Origin: Burhinus oedicnemus
Taxonomy: Eukaryota > Chordata > Aves > Charadriiformes > Burhinidae
DNA length: 64,000 nucleotides
Reading direction: 5' to 3'
Assembly: GCA_008921705.1 (NCBI GenBank)
Contig: VFFE01007487.1
Coordinates: 1,526,519-1,590,518, forward strand
The translations under genes were made by a program, and so were the position numbers. The notes beneath the pieces are model-generated. The model had not been told where the DNA came from. It made no database searches and saw only the letters and a list, made by a program, of their open reading frames with translations. Shown here piece after piece: positions 1-12,734 of this stretch. How positions within the stretch are numbered: the first letter of the stretch is position 1; every line of letters starts with the position of its first letter.

Positions 1-237
1 CATGTGAGTCCTATTAAAGTCTCAAATTTCCAAACACACAATTTTAAGCCTTGTGGTTGATAAGAAATTTGTTGGCAGACCCCACAGAGGAAAACGGTGA
101 GAAAGAAATTCAGCCCTTGCACCCAGGTCTTCTCAGTGAAGGGTTTGGCACTTGGCTAAGGAGAGGATGGGGGTTCCCACGGGCAGTGCTGGCAAGAAGG
201 GAAAGGCAACAGAAAGTCACAACCATGAACAGGGTTG

Positions 238-429
238 TGACCCTCTCTAAAGAACATGTTCTCTGGTGAACATCGGTTATGAGTCCTCCTCCTGGAAGCC
301 CCTATAAATAATAATGCACTGAGGGTTGAGTGAAACCTCATTAAATTTGGCAAGCCTGAGGACTGTTCCTTGCTCAGGACCCAGGCAGGGGAGGAAAAGG
401 GAAGAAGCAATAGAAGACGATGCCCAAAA
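238..429 (+). repeat. Left arm of 192-bp inverted repeat
   Basis: This segment is the reverse complement of 1614-1805 at the same length with no indel. I count five substitutions, all between 264 and 304; the stretch 305-429 is identical to the reverse complement of 1614-1738. The match stops abruptly at both ends. I see no terminal inverted repeat inside the unit and no target-site duplication around it, and I do not recognise the unit as a known repeat family. It carries the palindrome GAACATGTTC at 252-261, which is also present in the other arm. It may be an inverted local duplication, or two insertions of an unrecognised 192-bp repeat. Confidence 0.9.
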
Positions 430-1613
430 AGGCAATTAAATTTCCATGATGGACAGAGGTAGACGAATGACGGATAGGTGAAGCAGCTTTCCCTTTGCAG
501 CCCAGACCATCAAGCCGGTACCTTTCACAAGCCCTTAGTTCACTTTGCCCTGAACCATGGGGTGACACAAACTCCATCTGGTCCCTTTCAGATGGGTCAC
601 TTGCTCCATCCCCTGTCCTCTCCCCAGTGAGCTGCACAAACCCTCTTGCCTCCGTGCTTTAAATAGGTCCCTGTTGCTCTTTGGGGTAATTATTTTTATT
701 CTCTCTGGTAGCTGTGAGGTTTCGTGATGGAGAGGATAAGAAATTTGTCTGTACTTTCAAAAAAACCCCACCAAACAAAACCCAACACAAAAACAACCCA
801 ACCAACAAAGAAAACACCCAAAGGAGATAAAACCAGAAATCTGCATTGGAGAAAAGTGAACTCAAGTTTCCCCTGCAGAGCAGCAAGCAGCTCTGCAGCC
901 TTCTCTCTGCCAGTGCAATCAGAAAGGCATTTCTTGTTTTGTAAGAGAGTGCATATCAGCACTTAAAAAGGGAAAAAAAAAATTATGAGGAGTGGAGCTG
1001 GAGGCAGGAATCATCTTCTACCAAAGGGGAATGAAGCCTGCAGCTCCATTTAGTTAATATGTTTTCACGAAGCGGCTGTGCTTGAGCTTTTTATATGAGC
1101 TCCTAAGCTGGCTGACACTGTTTGCAGGGACTTTCTAGAGGTGGTACCACAGAGAGTAAGTCTCTTGGAGAGCAGGTGTTATTTCTAAAACAAAGATTAT
1201 GGTTTATGGAGTTGCAATTACAGCGTTCTTTCCAGCAATGTTATTGCCACTGCTGTTGGCTTCTGCATTCAGGCAATGTTTGGGTTTCATTTCGAAGGAG
1301 AAATTGATGATGCAGTTATTATCCCTTTGATGAAATCCCACTCTTGTATAAAGGATGCATAAAGCTCTGTTCCCTGAATATATCTGGCCGTCAAACAACA
1401 GGAGTAAACTTGCTTGTGGTTCATTTTTCTAGTTAGCATTTTGCCTAAAAACTTTCTCTCCACCCTTCCAGCTGTCTGTGGGCACCCCAGCCTGATTTCT
1501 TTATGATTGTCTCTGGCGCTTCATCAAGTCCCCAGCGTCTGAATCCACGTGCCTTGCCATAGGGCTGTGCCCCTGGGAATCCTATTCCTGATTGACTCTG
1601 CATGGGGACTTCG
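430..1613. other. Spacer between inverted-repeat arms, no gene seen
   Basis: This 1.18-kb stretch separates the two arms of the inverted repeat. It holds an A/C-rich low-complexity tract (759-823) and a short A run near 970-981. The open frames here are under 100 codons and resemble no protein I know. No CR1 or LTR sequence is visible. Confidence 0.6.
759..823. repeat. A/C-rich low-complexity tract
   Basis: The tract is made almost only of A and C, with irregular AAAAC and CCAAC units, so it is low complexity and not a clean tandem array. Reverse-strand frames across it translate to apparent hydrophobic peptides that are composition artefacts. Confidence 0.75.
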
Positions 1614-1805
1614 TTTTGGGCATCGTCTTCTATTGCTTCTTCCCTTTTCCTCCCCTGCCTGGGTCCTGAGCAAGGAACAGTCCTCAGGCTTGCCAAATTT
1701 AATGAGGTTTCACTCAACCCTCAGTGCATTATTATTTACAGGGGCTTCCAGGAGGAGAACTCATAACTGATGTTCACGGGAGAACATGTTCTTTAGAGAG
1801 GGTCA
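1614..1805 (-). repeat. Right arm of 192-bp inverted repeat
   Basis: Inverted partner of 238-429, 187 of 192 positions identical with no gaps. The peptides read from the two arms on opposite strands are nearly the same, which is how the relation shows at protein level; neither is likely to be coding. The palindrome GAACATGTTC lies at 1782-1791. Confidence 0.9.
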
Positions 1806-3023
1806 TTGTACGCAGAGAGCACCTAAAATGTCTCTTACTTTGAGGGAGATTTTAGGGCAGGTGTTGGTTTTTATGGACCCGATCCTGCTGTCTCCACTTT
1901 TATCAGATTATCTCCACGCCGGCTTGCAGTCTGGGTAGGGGAGGAAAACGCAGTTGGGCTTCGGTGTTTCCAAACCGCAGCCATTTGGAGAAAACAGATC
2001 TGATTCTTAACGATTCTGAGTTTTTAGCCCACATCCCGGCAATTGCATCCCACTGGGGTTTGGCAATGCACGGCCCGGGGGAGTGGAAGGACAGGAGAGG
2101 TAGGTAATAACCCTGGCACCGCTGCTTGCTGAGAGCTTTGAGGAAAAGAGCATTTAGTTGGGGCCTCATGTAGTTTGCTTGAAAAATCAAGTTACTAGAA
2201 CTGGGGCTTGAAGCATGCTGTAAATACTCAGGGAAGGACTGCTCTTTCCTGGCTGTGCCGGCACCGCGGGAGCTCTGTTTCCAGCAGTCAAATCCTCACA
2301 GCTTCCAGGAGTTTTGCCAGTTGTAGTCCGCTCTTGCTTAATAGAGACCTGAAGCTGCCTGAGAAATCGTAAGCAAAGCCCGGTTCCTAATGGCCGATCA
2401 TATTAGAAACACAGTTCCAGTTCAGCGGCACCAAACCTTTTACGACTGATAATGGAGCTTCCCGATGCATTCGACTGGAAAAGTAGAAACCAGATTGAAA
2501 TAAAGATGCTACCTGCCTCTGCCAGGCTCGGTGAGTTGGTTCGCTGCATTATGCACGGGGGCACACAGCCTATCTTGAATGCATCTGGCCTCTGCTGCTG
2601 TTGTGACTCCATCCGAGCATGTCTGGCCAGAGATTAAATAGCTGGATACTGGGCGGATGCATTATGCTGGTTTCTAACTCCTATAGCTGCCAGTCTGTTT
2701 CTGAGTCTTAAGCAGGTCAAAAGGAATGAAAAGTCCCTTTTTTGTGCCTGTTCTTAACCCACGGGTGAAGTTCAGCCACATCCTATATCCAACCTTGGTT
2801 TGACCTCAGTGGAATCAAGTGTGCAAGAGAAAGCCAAGACTGTCCGTGTATGCGAACACAGAATCAGACTCTGGGTCTTTCCTCTAGGTTTTTTTAAGAG
2901 CCAGTCAAGCATTATCTGTCCAAAATAGCTTTGTTCCTTATTATTATTAATGTTTTAAGCACAAAGCCAGCTTTTTTACTGAATGTTTTTTATTTCCAAA
3001 AGAATGTGGACTATGTGGACTAG
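1806..3023. other. Unique sequence, no gene seen
   Basis: No frame over 95 codons, no repeat I recognise, and no RNA gene. Base composition is ordinary for this window. Confidence 0.55.
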
Positions 3024-3095
3024 AGGTTGGACTAGATGACCTTTAACGGTCCCTTCCAACCCAAACTATGCTGTGATTCTATGAACTATTCTATG
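3024..3095 (+). mobile_element. CR1 LINE, 3' terminal fragment
   Basis: A short 5'-truncated CR1 tail. It has the CR1 3' signature GGTTGGACTAGATGACC followed by a CCCTTCCAACC-type block and ends in two ATTCTATG octamers (3076-3083 and 3088-3095) separated by four bases. It is noncoding. CR1 inserts are typically 5'-truncated and end in copies of this octamer instead of poly(A). Confidence 0.9.
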
Positions 3096-5616
3096 CAGAG
3101 ACTTCTGGTATTTCTATCAAAAGTAAAAAAGGAAGGAAGAGGAATGAAGGAGAAGAATATTGAAAAAGAAAACAGCTGACAACGGTGGTCGCTGTGGCTT
3201 GGTTGTGTGTCCTTCTTTAGTCCAGGAACAACAGCCCCCAATAAACTCCTCTATTTGCCAGAGAACGACACGATGCAGTATTTCCTACCACCCACCGTGA
3301 TGTATCACGAGGGACAGCATTAATCTGGAGACCTTAGCCTGCACAGGGCCATGGAAACTTAGGATATCTAAAATTGCAGTTTTAAATGAGCCACCTCAGT
3401 AACACGCCTGGGTAATAGAGAAACATTTTGTTTGGGGGATTTCCCTGGACATTTGCCTCCCCACCATGTCCCTATCATCTTTCAGCTTGCTGTAGCTGAA
3501 ATCCATTCTTGCTGTGTGCTTTTCAGCAGCTCCCTTTACCTCCTTCTGCTTTCAGCAACCCCCTTGTAGAAAATTGCGTTGCCCTGGGAGAGGTTCCATG
3601 AAGCCTAGACTGTCTCTAAAAACCTTGTGATGTCTCCATAGGGCGCAGTTGTCCCACATCTCTGCAGTCCATGGAGAGGAATGGGAATTTCTGCACTGCA
3701 AACCGTCTCATACCAGTGCCAGCATCTTAAAAGAGCTCAGGTGGATGGTGCCCAGAGTTTGCCCATTTCGCTGTTGCCTGTTGAGGGAGCTGAGGGTGAC
3801 CAGCTCAGATGAAGAAGTGCACAGTGGAGTCTGCGTTTAGTGCTGCCAGACAAAGCTAAAAGGTCTGATGGTGTCACTGAGGGCTTTGGGTCCAGCACGC
3901 CTACTTGCTCATAAGCCAACCACCAGGAACAAACCAGTCTCACATTTTCCTACTGGTGACCCAAGGCCAGGGGACCATTTCCATTGACCTACCCGTTGCA
4001 CAGCTCCATTTCCATTTCCCCTTCTGGCTCCATGGTCCCAAGCTGAGCTGCTATCCCAAATTTCAGAGCCCCTGAGATACGCACAGGCTTTGCACCTAGA
4101 AGCAGGGCAGACCCCCATGTCATCAAGGCTTTAGTGCTGGGTTGAGACTTTTCTCTGATTGCCTGCGGTCTGCATATAGCCCTTCTGCCAGCCTAAAAGG
4201 ACTTATATCCTCTGTGCCCCCGTGACCTGGCCTTAGCACCTTTGCTGCAAAAAGCATCCCAAGTATTGATTGGGAACATGATGAGGACGCTTTCCTGCCT
4301 GTCCGTCCATGTGCACGACACGTACACGAACGCACATTGACATGCAAGATCTCAGTTTCTGGTCTTAACCTAGGCATTTACAATTCCTCTCGCGCTCCTT
4401 GTGCTTTCTTCTTAAAGAAGGCAAATAAAAGTGTGAATAATCAATTTCCTAACTGGAATTAAAAACGGCTCCAGTTAAAATAAGGGAAAGCGTGAACCAG
4501 CATGTAAAGTAGGATAGAGAGGTTATCTGAGCTCCAATTAGTATCCTGCTCATGTAGGAGAACAATTAACGTGTGCATGAGAACGATTAAGCAGAAGGTA
4601 AATTACATGAAACGCACCCATTCAGCGAAGCAAGCCGGCTCGTGGACAGGGCTGGTGTGATAGTTTTTATGGCTCCATTGAAACAGGGCAACGACCGCCA
4701 GGAAGGATGTGGTTTTCCAGTTTGCTCAGAGCTACAGGCCAAAATAGAGTGATAAAGATCCGGTCTCATCTTGGGCTTTTATCAGAGGTCGAGCTGTTCA
4801 GTCTGAATAAAGGAAGAATTGGGAACGGGCTTAGTGAGCTCTTTAAAGGAGGCTGTAGGTCCTCTTGCTTCACATGAGCTCATGTGGAGCGTGATGTGGC
4901 TGCTAGACCAGGAGCTGGGAATGGGATTTTGTGGCTTGTGTGACTCGCTGATGGATGTTTCCTGGGGCAAATCTTTCCTTTTGATTCCTCTCCTGGGTAG
5001 AGCAATGAGGATAATGGCTCCTTGTCAGCTTGGGTTGCTCTTTGAAATATTCCTGTAAAAACTACGAGACAAATGGGAAGCATTATGGCAGCTGTGGCCA
5101 ACCAGCTTGTCTTGGGAACTTGTGGGATGCAGGAGGCTGGGTGTCCCCAAACCCTGCGCACAGTTGCTGCTGCCGTGAGGAGCGAGCCCTGGGCTGGTAA
5201 GACAGGCCATCAGAGCTGTGGGCTGCAAAGTGGCCAGTTTGAGGAATGATAAGTCCAACAGTAAACGAGAAAACAGTGCAACAGGAGGTGTTTGGCTGCT
5301 TCTTCATGTGGAAGGTTTCCAAGTTCTCTCCAGTGAGACTAGGTAATGGATTTTGAAGGTGATCTCAAATATAAGAGCAACTCTGCTCATTAAAGTCTCC
5401 ATAGCCAGTCTAGCAAATCGCAGCAGACGCCTTCCAGGAGTTTTGACAACAGACATCAACCATCAACAAGGATAAAATAAGGACAAGTCAAAGGCTAGTA
5501 TTGATTCTAGGAGCCTTCGAATTAAATCCTTGTTGGCCCACTCAGCATGAGGAGCTCAGGCCAGTTTCAAAATGCCTGTTCTTTGTGGCTGTAAGGCTCA
5601 GTGATATATATCCATT
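3096..5616. other. Unique sequence, no gene seen
   Basis: A purine-rich patch at about 3122-3172 is the only compositional feature. Frames are all under 95 codons and overlap one another on both strands without any recognisable motif. No mobile element recognised. Confidence 0.55.
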
Positions 5617-5659
5617 TAAAAAAGAAAAAGGAAAAAAAGGAAAAAAAAAAGAAAAAAAA
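5617..5659. repeat. A-rich tract
   Basis: A runs broken by single G or GG over about 43 bp. It could be a decayed retroposon tail, but no element body is recognisable upstream. Confidence 0.8.
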
Positions 5660-7508
5660 TAGATTGACTCTTTCTGTAATCAATAAACAGAGAAAGAGCA
5701 ATAGAAACAAAGGGGTAATGGGAGAAGTGTGTGTGTAGGGGGAGCTGCTCCACTGATATTTGTCATGAAAGAGGGTTATAAGTGAAGAATAAAGAAGAGA
5801 TCTTTTTTAGCAAAGAAACATTAAGAAGCAATGATAAGCAAAAATCTAATTCTTAAGTGTAGAAGTTCTCCTAATGAGGGCTTTGTGTGCAGTAAAAATA
5901 TTATCTTAGTGCTTTCAGATATCTTTAAGGTAAAAACCTACTAAGTTTGGCATAATTTAAAGAAAATTCATGATTTTATAAAGTCTCCCAAGACTTCCCA
6001 ACCTTTTTTTTTTTCTTATTTGGAATTAAAATGTTCCTCTGCAGGTCCAGAAAACTCTCACAACATATCTGATCTATCAGAATAAGACCCTGCAACCAGC
6101 TGAAATCGGTGAGCCTCGTCTTACCATCCCTGCAGAACGAAGTGCAGAAAGTAATTCGATTTCAGCACTGCAGACAGGGTAAATTCAGATGCAAAAGTTG
6201 CAATTTCACAGCCTGATTGTTTGCAACTTTCTCATCATTTATGGCTCATTAGAGTATGATTCAGAGAGTGCCTTGTCCAGGTGATGTCCTCATCCATGGG
6301 TTTAACATGAGCTATGTGTTCCTAGTTTCTGGAAGAGAAATGTGCCCTTTTCTTCTTCCCAGGAATTGGTATATCTCCTTTTCTTTGCTGCGTTTGAGGT
6401 CTGTATGCAGACTCTGCCCGTATTCTGTCGCGGGGGATTGCTATATGATTGGTCTCACATGGAAGGCTTTTATAATAATTTTATATGGGGTCAAATGGCA
6501 ACGAGGAAGGCTGTGGACCATCAAACTCACAGGACTTACGTGGTGACCTCTGTAATAAAACTCCACCATTTCCCTTCTGAGAATCCCAGGGGAAGAGGAA
6601 GAAGAAATGAAGAAAGGGAAAAAAAGGAAAAAAAAAACCCAGAAAGAACTCTTTCAAAATTCATGAAAAAGGAAAGTGAGGTTTTGTTGACATTCATGTT
6701 TGATGAAGAGCAAGCGTACAGGCAGGACGAGTTATTCCGTAAGCAAACACTGCTCTAGGCTGTATTCCACTCTTCCTGCTCAAATCAAGTGATATAATTA
6801 TCTCCTGGAAACTTCAAAGCTTGGGGTGCAATAGCAGAGGGACGAGAGGTGAGATTCCTGTTTACCAGGTGGGCAGCATTAGGCTTTGGGGAGAAATCTT
6901 AGATGGCAGAGGAAGAATAGTGTCTTGGGGTGGCACTTTGCTTTGTGGGTGGGAGAGGAGGGGGTAATGTAAGGTCTGCACGACCTGCTGCGGAATCAGA
7001 GAGCGGAAAGGAGTTGATTTCATCCTTTGCTATTCCCGTCTGAAGAATGAAAGGGCAGGGGATGTTAAGTAGAGTCCATTGAATTAGATTAAGGGAGATT
7101 AGCTCTTACGCCGTTGCTAGACCGGGAGATCAGTTGACCAGTTTTTACTAATTTTCTCTCTTGGGGTTCAGCGTTATCTGAGATTGATCAAAACCCTTGG
7201 AGTATTGTATCTGGAAGGCAACTGCCTCCCGGGCCTCAGATCTAACCAATGCAATTCTGAGTCTTGATGAGTTGCATCTTGCTCAACACCCCTTCGGTTA
7301 CAAAGCCCGTGTTCACTTGACACGGCTTGAAAGGTACTCATTCAAAAAAGACTTTCTTCCTTCCAGACGTATTTTGAAACCAGAGCAAAGTCTGAATGAG
7401 TTGTTTCAGCAGGTTGATGGGTGATGCTGAGGGCTTGGGATACCCCATTGTGTCTATTGATCGAGGAAATGGAAAAAGGGATTTTAAGGTTGTCTTTGTC
7501 TGAGAAGA
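5660..7508. other. Mostly unique sequence with one splice-site-like block
   Basis: Contains a T run at 6004-6014 and, just after it, a block at 6045-6108 flanked by a good splice acceptor and donor (see findings). The longest frame is 138 codons (6342-6758); its C-terminal half is a lysine/glutamate-rich stretch produced by A/G-rich DNA, so it is not called a gene. Confidence 0.5.
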
Positions 7509-7528
7509 TTTTTTTTTTTTTTTTTTTT
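7509..7528. repeat. Poly(T) tract of 20
   Basis: Uninterrupted T run. No retroposon body recognised on either side in the minus orientation. Confidence 0.9.
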
Positions 7529-7696
7529 CAAATCAAGGGAATAGAAAAGAGTTATCTTTAATCATTTTGCTTAGCTGTTGACACATGAAAGTTCTTCCGG
7601 AGTACAACAGACTGTGAATTTAAAAGGAGCGAGTTTTTCCAGAAGACAAGTCCTTAGGGAGGCAATGTTTCCACTGTTTTAATATAAAAGGATGAG

Positions 7697-8025
7697 CCCC
7701 TGGTTAATGCTTTGGGCTGCAATTTAGGAGATCAAGGTGCAATTCCCAGCTCTGATGTAAAATACCCATAGCTCTTGATACGTCCCCAAAGATCCTATCT
7801 GTTGCTGACCAGGACCATTTACAGAAGCGCAACAGGGGTGTAAATTGGCTCAAACCAGAGCGTTTCTGTTTGGCAATAATTAGTGCAGCTCTGCAAGGAG
7901 CAGGGTCAGTGCATTGGGCTTTCACTCTTGAGACCGTCGTCCCCTATCTGTGACATGAGATAGTCCTTCCCTCTTTGCACCTTTGCCCACTCGGCATCTT
8001 CAAAACACTGAGAGATACACGGCAG
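7697..8025 (+). mobile_element. MIR-like SINE relic, interrupted
   Basis: Two blocks in the correct order resemble an amniote MIR/CORE-SINE. The first (7697-7755) looks like the tRNA-derived head, with TGGTTAATGC, then GGAGATCAAGGTGCAATTCC and an AGCTCTG block. The second (about 7940-8025) resembles the later part, with CCCCTATCTGTGACATGAGA, TAGTCCTTCC and a GAGATAC end. The gap between them is longer than in a usual MIR, so there is either an insertion or heavy decay. Recognised by eye only. Confidence 0.5.
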
Positions 8026-11000
8026 CCACAGTTGCTGCTGTTCTGCTTTTGGAAATTACTGAAGAAGAGTGTTTAAGGCTGCTATTTTCTGCACCACCTG
8101 GGTTCCCCTTCTAGCAGTTGTGGGGATCGGCACGCTGATGGAGGTGGTGGTTTTCTCCAGGACAGGAGGGAGGCTCAGGAGTAAGCAACTGGAAGTAAGG
8201 AGCTTTCAAGTTGACCTTGCTACTGAAGGCAGCACTGAGGAAAACACACCGTGTATTTCCAGCGGAGACCTGCTCCATCCACAAGCCTCCATACCTTATT
8301 GCAAAGCAACACTGAAGCAGGAAAGCAAGACCTTCTGAGTCCTCCGCTAACAACCCTTCTCTGCCTCAACTTCCCCACCTTCACACACAACAGGATCTTG
8401 CTGGCTTTATAGGGGAGGTTGAAGTTCCCTCAGGTTTGTCAGGTGCTTTGTGGTCAGAGTAGATGGGGCACAGCTGGGTGCTCAGGATTTCTTGCCTTCC
8501 TTTGCAGCCTAAACCAACCTACTTGGCTATTTCCTTCGTGCCCATATTAATCAATCTGATCCAAATGATTGCACACTAACCTCCTCCAACACACCGTCTG
8601 GGCTCTGGGTGGGCTTCTTTTCCATGTATCCATCTGTCCCGGTCTGTAAGCAGTGAAGGGGGCTGTTTTGACATTGACTGGGATGACCGGTCAATACAGA
8701 TCCCCCTATGTTCTCCCTTCTGCAGCAATAACCTGACTGCTGCCTTCTGGAAACGCATGGAGAAATAGCACAGGGCAGGAAATGTTGCAAATGAAATAAG
8801 AAGTTGGCTGGACTAAGCTTTACAACCAGAAAAAAGAATTTGCTTCGGTGCTGCGTGCCTTTTGATGAGTTGCTCTTAAGAACATGGTGTACCTCTTTAA
8901 TTAAAAAGCAAGCAAACCGAAAAACAAAAGGCCCCGATGCTTTCAAGTGCAGCTGTTGCAGAGAATGTTTCTTTATACTGATAGATATCCCATTTTAGGA
9001 ATATTTCTTTCTTAAAGATCTGATGACTGATGCTGTGTGACAGAGGATCACCCTTGGAACTATAAGTGAAGTCCACTTATGGAATTGTATGTGACAACAA
9101 AAATGAATTCATCAGGACCAGTGATCCTAATGAACGTGATATCCCTATCCTAATGAAAACCTTAAGGAGTTCTGCAGGGAACAGAGCTGGAGTGATTTAC
9201 AAAAACAGATACCCTTGCAAAATTAAAAATAATTTAAGAGACCCAACCAAAACATTCAAATCAATCATGTGAAAAGTCTGGAAACATTTTTTTTTTTTTA
9301 ATTTTAATTTCTTTGTTACTTCCAACAAAGGAAAGTGTGTGTTGGTTATATTCTCCCCCTCTCCCCCCACCCCTTCATGGCTGCATGCATGTCTCTTTGA
9401 TTTGGGTTGGCTGGCTGGATCATTAATTGACTGTAGTAACGTCTTTTCAGATCTTGGAAAAGGGGGAAAAAAAAAAGGAAGCATTTGCTATTGCTGTTTA
9501 TATTCCCCCATCCAGGGCTCAACAATCCACCCCGTCTGTTCCATAGGGCCCAGACCACCTGAGTCTAAGTTTAGATCATATCCTGCTACATTAAACTCCA
9601 CACATAATACGTTGGCCACATGGGAAAATTTAAGGAAAATGAGATTTTATTAAAACCAGGAGACTGCCTGACTGCAGAGGGATATAATAACAGTGTTATG
9701 AGGTTCTTATCTCACATGAAAGTTTCACATTTCCCTGGTTTCCTTTCCTTTATGCTACTGTGGCTTCCCCCTCCCTTAATTCCATATGGGTGTCTAGTTA
9801 TTTAATGCAACAGCTAAAAAGGCAACACAATAACAAAATCATCCAAAATATTTATTGTTTAATGAAGGCCCCATAGACTTTTTAAGTTAGCACAATGGCA
9901 TCAAAGATTCCCATCGGCATCCCAAGCGCCTGATGGGTCATGCAATCCACCTTCCAAGAGGGAAGAAGATGCCATGTAGGAGAGCAAAGTGGGTTTGTTT
10001 GTCAAGAAGAACGGCTGATCTTGTGTGTTGTGCCTGAATTCCTTCTGCTTTCATGTTTTCATATCTTTGATGATATTGACCAGTAAGACTTTTGCAAGTT
10101 TTGAAGGAGCCAGTGGGCACCTTGGCTTCAGGGTCAACTAGGCTTGCTGTGCCCCTTGGCTGGTTTGCTCTGAAAGCCCAGCAGATACCTTGCTGGTAGG
10201 CTGAGCAAACCTTATTGCCCAAATCTGTCATACTCTTTATGGTGAGAGCTTTAGATTTCCACTCTTTTATATCTCCATATAGTCAGACATTCGTGTTCAC
10301 AGCTGAGCATCCTGTTCTGCACTAGCCAAACTGCCTGCGCACATCTTGAGACAATATTTCTTGCAGGAAGTTGTTGGGAGGTCAAAGGACCTCCGACAGC
10401 CTTGGCTCTGCTCAAAAAGTTGATCTCATTGGACTCCAGCAGATTTTCTTTAGCTGATAGTGTGGTGGTACATACTGGAAAGGGGGACAAATTCAGTCTG
10501 GCACTGACCCTGTCGAAAGTTGCAGACAGAAGTGAAAAACCTCAATAATTCATCTTCCCAACAGCATAATACAAACTTCCCTGGTGAACTTCCTTCCTGA
10601 AGCCTGAGGGGTTTTCTGTCTTTTATTTTTTTCCCCTCTACTTTTATCTCCTTCACTTGTATAATTACAGAACTCACCAAAGTTCACGGAAAACCACGTA
10701 CCTCAGTCTTTGGAGACCCTCCTCACCCCTCCCCAGAGAACATCCCTCTGGCACCTTCCATAGGCGCTCTGATCCATGCGTCACTCTGCCTCCAGTCTGT
10801 TGCTTTAATTATACTCCTGAGAGCTGGGTGTTAGCAAGGAGCTCTCTGGAGACAGAGGCAGGGAAACCCCTGGCATTCCCAGATAGCATTCCAGACAGGT
10901 GAAGGCTGCAAGAGGATTTGCTAATAAATATCATTGCTTCTAGCAAGGAAGATTTTCAGAGCATTACTGGGCTACATCTATGCTACTTCTTAGACCATTC

Positions 11001-12734
11001 CCAGGGCTTTGCCATGGACAGATTAGATATTAGATTTGGCATTCTGAAGAAATTATATGAAAACTAAATGCCTTTGATGAGCTTTATGTTCAAAGCAATG
11101 CATTCAGGGCAGGGAACGCGCATTGGCTGTACGGTTTGCACAATTATTTCTTTTTATCAGTCCAAGTCACTTATCACTTAAACTGTTTCTTTTATCCTTC
11201 TCTGGGCTGCTCCACCACTGGCATTTTGTGTGGCCGGTTGAGATAATGTCTCAGGGACAGAAATGTAACTGTTAGGGCTTCGCTAGTCTCACCTTGAAGT
11301 TGGGGGAGAGTTTTTCTGGGTAGCCCATCTGGGGAGTCACGGGTTGCCTTCTCTGGGGATCGCCTGTTTACAGAGTAAGCAAGGTATTTAATTATGTTTC
11401 TTGCACCCTGGTGGTTTGCTGGGAATTGTAATCAAAGAGGAGGCTTAGTGGAAAGCTTAATACAGCCTGTGCAACTGATTTTTGCCTGAGGGGAAGATGA
11501 GAGTTGAAAGGAGCAGCAGTGGTCAGAAAAACAAACATACCACTGAAACTAATGAGACAGTTGCCTCTTCCTATGCTAGAGCTCCTGTAGAGGCCTCCGT
11601 GCTCCCTTGCACGGTCCTTAAGACCTTTTTTGGTTGTAAGGTCATTTCCTTTTCCTTTCTAACAAACTTCCTAACAGACCAGAGGTGAAAAGGTGGGCAG
11701 AATATATTGCCATGCTTTTAGCGAATCTGTGCTATTCTGAGCACACCTCCCTTGCCCTGGTCCTGTATCACTCTCCTGGGCTGTTATTCCGTGGTCCTTC
11801 TGTTCGCAAGAAAACACAAGTGAATGGTGATGAACTCTTGGTGTTAGAGATGGATGCTCTGTTCTGGTGTGTTTTCTTGTTTGCATCCCTTTCCCTGCGG
11901 AGCTTGGCTAGGTCTTCTTCAAAATGCGACTCCCAGAGGAGAGGATGGAATAAGCTGGGATGCTCAGAGATGTCCAAGGATGAAACAGCAGATCATCCCT
12001 GTGCACATCAGCAAGAGCTGCATGGAGGAAGGGAGTCATCTACTCTCTGTGCCTGCCTTGGGTGGGATGAGAAATCAGGGAATCAAATTATGGCAAAACT
12101 TGAAGCAGTGGGAAAAACGCCTGAGGAGGCAGCAGCGTATGGATGATGAGTGGCAGAAAGGCTCATAGAAAGGCAGGTGAAGAGTTTCTCATGATTTGGC
12201 CTGGTATGTCCTGAGCGATGGGAGTTTAGCTGGTTTTGGCCACCAGCATACTGAACAGTTGCAAATGTCAGAGGGCTTTTTGCAAAGCAGGGCTCCCCGA
12301 TGTGTCTTCTCTTTGTTCCACGTGCTCATTTTGGAGCATAAATATGTAACAACCAAATGCTAATTAATTCCTCCCACTGATGTCCCTCCCTCCGCATACG
12401 CATGTACAAACAATTCACAACCCACACGCAGACGTAATGCCCAAACGTTACGTGAACCCAGCACCGTCTAGGAGGGAAAAGTCGCTGCATCTTAATCCAA
12501 ATTTTAATCACTCCAGTCCTTCCAGTTCCAAGCCTGACATGTACACAGGCCCCAATGACACACAGTATTGCCATGTGCAAGCTGTGGGCCTGCTGTGAGC
12601 ACTGTGGGGTAGGTTTTGGGTTGGATAACCCATGTGCTGAATCACTAACAGAATTAAAAACCCAAGGACACCCCCTTGCCTTGTACGTGGATGTGATGGC
12701 TGTTATTTCAGACCTTGGATCACATGAAGACAAA
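8026..12734. other. Unique sequence, no gene seen
   Basis: Several frames of 100-153 codons occur here (for example 8551-8946 minus, 11685-12146 plus, 12326-12733 minus). They overlap on opposite strands, lack recognisable domains and look like chance frames. Short homopolymers lie at about 9288-9299 (T) and 9468-9477 (A). No mobile element recognised. Confidence 0.5.

Noticed and set aside
252..261. GAACATGTTC palindromes in both inverted-repeat arms as a p53 half-site
   Set aside because: It fits the half-site pattern but there is no second half-site within reach, and a single 10-mer is weak evidence.
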